Positions 6,543-8,542 of a stretch of DNA of 8,542 nucleotides are shown in pieces. Position 1 is the first letter of the stretch. Every line of letters starts with the position of its first letter. The notes under the pieces were generated by a model. That model did not search any database and was not told where the DNA came from. It was given only the letters and a program-made list of their open reading frames with translations. The position numbers were made by a program, and so were the translations under genes. The stretch lies in NCBI GenBank assembly GCA_003131945.1, contig PKWD01000078.1, forward strand, positions 1 to 8,542, written 5' to 3'. The DNA is from Acidimicrobiaceae bacterium. GTDB taxonomy: Bacteria; Actinomycetota; Acidimicrobiia; Acidimicrobiales; UBA8190.

Positions 6543-7172
6543 TTAGGCCAGCGCCGCAACCGGTGGGCGCGGCTCGCGCCACATGAGCCACAGGGTGGGA
6601 GCGCGCGGGGCGTTGATCTCGCCGGTCACCTTGAAGCCGTGGCGGGCGTAGAAGGCGAGGTTTCTCTCCTTGGACGACTCGAGATAGGCAGGGATGCCTT
6701 CGAGGTCGAGGCGATCGAGCACGACGCCGAGCAGGGCCGATCCGACTCCTCGTCCCTGGCGGTCGGGATCGGTGCCGAGGGTGCCGAGGTACCAGTGCGC
6801 CTGGTGGGGACGGGCCCGTTCGTAGGCGGCGAGGAGGCGGACGACGTCGGGGGTCTTGCGTCCCCAGATCGACAGGTAGGGCAAGACGGGAAGGATCCGC
6901 AACAGATCGGTGACCCCGGGACGGGGCATGGTCGGCGGTGCCCAGAGGGCGGCGCCGGCCCGGTCCGACGTCGTCCACACTTCTCCGTGACGGAGATAGG
7001 TGTGGCGCAACTGGATGGAGAAGAAACGGGTCAGACCGGCGGCCCGGGTGCGGGGTCCGCCGAAGAGGTAAAGCGACAGCGGGTCGTCGTCGAAGGCGCG
7101 GGCCAGGGCCGCCGACAAGGGGCCGATGTCCTGCGGGGCGGCGCGCACGACGTTGCCGACGGTGCCGGGCAT
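6543..7172 (-). CDS. GNAT-family N-acetyltransferase
   Basis: A 209-residue acetyl-CoA-dependent acyltransferase of unknown substrate. Motif A is LGTDPDRQGRGVGSALL at 132-148, with the Q-G-R-G-V-G pyrophosphate-binding loop at 139-144. Motif B follows with LESSKERNLAFYARHGF at 164-180. The N-terminal half (AFDDDPLSLYLFGG, then WAPP and IWGRKTPD) resembles the GNAT subgroup in which a FxxDPxxxxxF segment opens the domain. The ATG at 7172 is one base after the stop of the YqgE gene (TGA-g-ATG), so translation is probably coupled or reinitiated; no separate Shine-Dalgarno is evident. The stop is TAA at 6545-6543. The context gives no pathway. Confidence 0.88.
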   Translation of the reverse strand: MPGTVGNVVRAAPQDIGPLSAALARAFDDDPLSLYLFGGPRTRAAGLTRFFSIQLRHTYLRHGEVWTTSDRAGAALWAPPTMPRPGVTDLLRILPVLPYLSIWGRKTPDVVRLLAAYERARPHQAHWYLGTLGTDPDRQGRGVGSALLGVVLDRLDLEGIPAYLESSKERNLAFYARHGFKVTGEINAPRAPTLWLMWREPRPPVAALA

Positions 7173-7173
7173 C

Positions 7174-7770
7174 TCAGTTGACCGAGGGATGAGGAGGGTA
7201 GGCGGCGAGCAGGGCGAGTTGGCCGCCCTGGCGTTGCAGGACGTCGTGCCACAGGGCGTCGGCCTCGGTGGTGAAGATGTCGGTGATCAGCGCGTCGACG
7301 ACGATCCAGGCCCCCTCGCCCAGCTCGCCCTCCAGTTGCTCGGGCGACCATCCGGCATAGCCGGCGAACATACGGACACCGGCGACGGTCACCGGTTGCT
7401 CGTGGGGGGCGACGGCGAGGTCGACGGTGCCGACGCCGTCGAGCACGAGTCGCCACCGGGAGCCGTCGGCCTCGTGGGACTCCGTGCGGGCCAGACCGAT
7501 GACGGCGTCGGGCGAGACCGGTCCGCCGCGGAAGACGACCCCGGGAGGGGCGGCGTCGGCCTCGTCGCGCCAGGCGTCGAGGATCTCGTCGACGGGGAGC
7601 CCGGTGGGCCGGTTGAGCACCACCCCGAGAGCCCCGTCGGGGCCGTGGTCGAGCAGCAGGACCACCGTCCGCTCGAAGTTCGGGTCTCCGAGCTGGGGCG
7701 ACGCCACCAGCAGGCGACCGATGAGGTCGTCGGCGTCATCGGCCTTCGGCTCCGGCTCGTCCCCCGGCAT
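7174..7770 (-). CDS. YqgE/AlgH family protein (DUF179)
   Basis: A 198-residue protein from ATG 7770, the normal size for the family. The hallmark segments appear in order: GRLLVASPQLGDPNFERTVV (18-37) continuing into LLLDH, GVVLNRP (49-55), GGPVSP (82-87), MFAGYAGWSPEQLEGEL (134-150), AWIVVDA, and a C-terminal YPPHPSVN. The biochemical role is not established; AlgH was named for an effect on alginate regulation in Pseudomonas and the fold is cytoplasmic. An upstream in-frame ATG at 7809 would add 13 residues and overlap the preceding gene by 32 bp. I prefer 7770 because only 7 bp then separate it from that gene's stop and the N-terminus fits the family better. An AGGGG abuts this ATG with no spacer, so initiation may rely on coupling. 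Confidence 0.9.
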   Translation of the reverse strand: MPGDEPEPKADDADDLIGRLLVASPQLGDPNFERTVVLLLDHGPDGALGVVLNRPTGLPVDEILDAWRDEADAAPPGVVFRGGPVSPDAVIGLARTESHEADGSRWRLVLDGVGTVDLAVAPHEQPVTVAGVRMFAGYAGWSPEQLEGELGEGAWIVVDALITDIFTTEADALWHDVLQRQGGQLALLAAYPPHPSVN

Positions 7771-7777
7771 CCCCTGA

Positions 7778-8542
7778 TCATGCCCCCGGGAGCCCCGTCG
7801 GGGGCTCATCCCTGGACCGGCGCGCGGCCTTCTTCAGATCTCGCTTGGCCTGGGCCACGTCGTGGCGCGCCTGGCGCAGGGCGTCAGCGGTGGACGCTTC
7901 TTTTGCCTCGGCGCCAGTCAGTGCCGTCGATGCCGCCCGACGACGCTCGGTCGCCGTCTCATGGCGATGAAGGGCCTCCTGCAGAGCTTCCTCCGACGCC
8001 CGCAGTCCCCGGTGGGCCGCCTCGTGAGCGGCTGCGGCGGCCCGCCGAGCCCGATCAGAGTGCTCGGCCCCGTCCGGAGAGCGCCCGGTGCCGTCGGTCG
8101 TCTCCGACGATTCCCCGAAGCCGACGAACCGCAGCGGTTCGCTCAGACGTCCCCGGCGAAGGACGGCCGCCTTCGCCTCATCGGCCACGGCGGCCTCGAG
8201 GGTCTCTTCGAGTTGCCTTTCGACCTGGGTCGTGAACGACTGTCCGGCGTCATGGGCCGAGTCCGAGGCGGCGTCGATCAGGACCCGGATCAACGCCCGG
8301 CGCCGATCGACGAGCCGGCGTAGGTCGGCTCGGAGTCCGGCGTTCTGGGCGTGGCGCAGCTCGGGGCCGAGGGCGATCAGGTCTTCGATGTCGATGTCGT
8401 CCTCGGCCGCCGAGATCTCCGTGCGGCGCTCGTCGCCGAAGCGCCCGCGGATCTCGAGCAGCTCCTCCTTGATCAAGGCCAGCACGCGCAGCTCGTCGCC
8501 GAGGATCGCCCGCAGCTCGCCGATCCGCTCGAGCATGTCGGC
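7778..8542 (-). CDS. Partial chimeric gene: GyrA fragment joined to an actinobacterial coiled-coil protein
   Basis: The frame is open at the right edge (codons GCC GAC precede ATG 8536), so the start lies outside. Counting from ATG 8536, residues 1-54 match the end of the GyrA breakage-reunion domain: LRAIL, LIKEELLEIRGRFGDERRTE, then DIDIEDLI. Instead of the GyrA beta-pinwheel, residues about 53-142 match a different family that I know from actinobacterial hypothetical proteins: ALGPELRHAQ, RRLVDRRRALIRVLI, LEETLEAAVAD, and RRGRLSEPLRFVGFG. That family normally begins with its own N-terminal domain, which is absent here. Residues about 160-242 are an Ala/Glu/Arg-rich coiled coil with a basic end (QAKRDLKKAARR). 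Function is unknown. It sits 7 bp upstream of yqgE in the same direction. It may be a real fusion or an assembly join. Confidence 0.7.
   Translation of the reverse strand, partial: ADMLERIGELRAILGDELRVLALIKEELLEIRGRFGDERRTEISAAEDDIDIEDLIALGPELRHAQNAGLRADLRRLVDRRRALIRVLIDAASDSAHDAGQSFTTQVERQLEETLEAAVADEAKAAVLRRGRLSEPLRFVGFGESSETTDGTGRSPDGAEHSDRARRAAAAAHEAAHRGLRASEEALQEALHRHETATERRRAASTALTGAEAKEASTADALRQARHDVAQAKRDLKKAARRSRDEPPTGLPGA
7790..7807 (-). repeat. GC hairpin just ahead of the YqgE gene
   Basis: GAGCCCC (7790-7796) and GGGGCTC (7801-7807) form a perfect 7-bp stem with a 4-base loop. It lies in the last codons of the coiled-coil gene (EPPTGLP), about 20 nt before ATG 7770, and covers the alternative start at 7809-7807. 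No T-run follows, so it is not a standard terminator. It could affect translation of YqgE, stabilise an mRNA end, or be a by-product of GC-rich coding. Confidence 0.35.
8376..8542 (-). other. gyrA-derived segment at the window edge
   Basis: This stretch encodes the tower/coiled-coil end of the GyrA N-terminal domain. The GDERRTE and DIDIEDLI blocks (residues 34-40 and 48-54 counted from ATG 8536) are GyrA hallmarks, and the residues before ATG 8536 (Ala-Asp) also fit GyrA. In GyrA the next residues begin the C-terminal domain (a pattern like VVVT...GYIKR). Those are absent in all three minus-strand frames after about 8372, so a simple frameshift does not explain the loss. Confidence 0.75.

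Noticed and set aside
5844..7181. 445-codon plus-strand frame spanning the hydrolase and acetyltransferase
   Set aside because: It crosses two well-supported genes in other frames and has low-complexity Arg/Gly/His composition with no domain.

Overview
The window is very GC-rich, with GTG starts, tightly packed genes and little intergenic space. Its gene families point to a high-GC Gram-positive actinobacterium: an amidotransferase MurT/GatD system, an actinobacterial-type HAD-acyltransferase fusion, a YqgE/AlgH protein, and an uncharacterised coiled-coil family of the kind I associate with actinobacteria. An uncultured lineage such as Acidimicrobiia is my guess; no 16S rRNA or other taxonomic marker is present.

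Layout. Bases 1-403 hold no gene I can defend. From 404 to 4065, on the minus strand, lies an envelope operon of two genes overlapping by 4 bp. The first transcribed is a bifunctional HAD-phosphatase/1-acylglycerol-phosphate acyltransferase (phospholipid synthesis). The second is a 750-residue protein that fuses the Mur-ligase-like MurT and the glutaminase GatD, which together amidate the D-glutamate of lipid II and are normally separate proteins. A low-GC stretch of about 80 bp (about 4262-4340) separates this operon from a divergent LysR-type regulator (4337-5308, plus). That stretch carries a good minus-strand promoter (TTGACT, 17 bp, CAAAAT), a weaker plus-strand promoter, and an 8-bp palindrome between them, the usual arrangement for a LysR regulator acting on itself and its divergent neighbour. 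After the regulator, 23 bp downstream, comes a predicted secreted lipoprotein alpha/beta-hydrolase (5332-6528). It ends 14 bp from the convergent second cluster.

The second cluster is on the minus strand, transcribed from the right edge: a partial coiled-coil gene (7778-8542), a YqgE/AlgH protein (7174-7770) and a GNAT acetyltransferase (6543-7172), with gaps of only 7 and 1 bp. The right-edge gene is the strangest object here. Its first 54 or so visible residues are unmistakably the end of the DNA gyrase A breakage-reunion domain, and they run in frame into an unrelated coiled-coil family. Either this is a true gene fusion or the contig is chimeric at that point.

I found no tRNA, rRNA, CRISPR array, insertion sequence or phage gene. 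The strongest observations are the gyrA chimera, the one-chain MurT-GatD, and the regulator-operator-operon arrangement that may tie phospholipid and peptidoglycan synthesis together.
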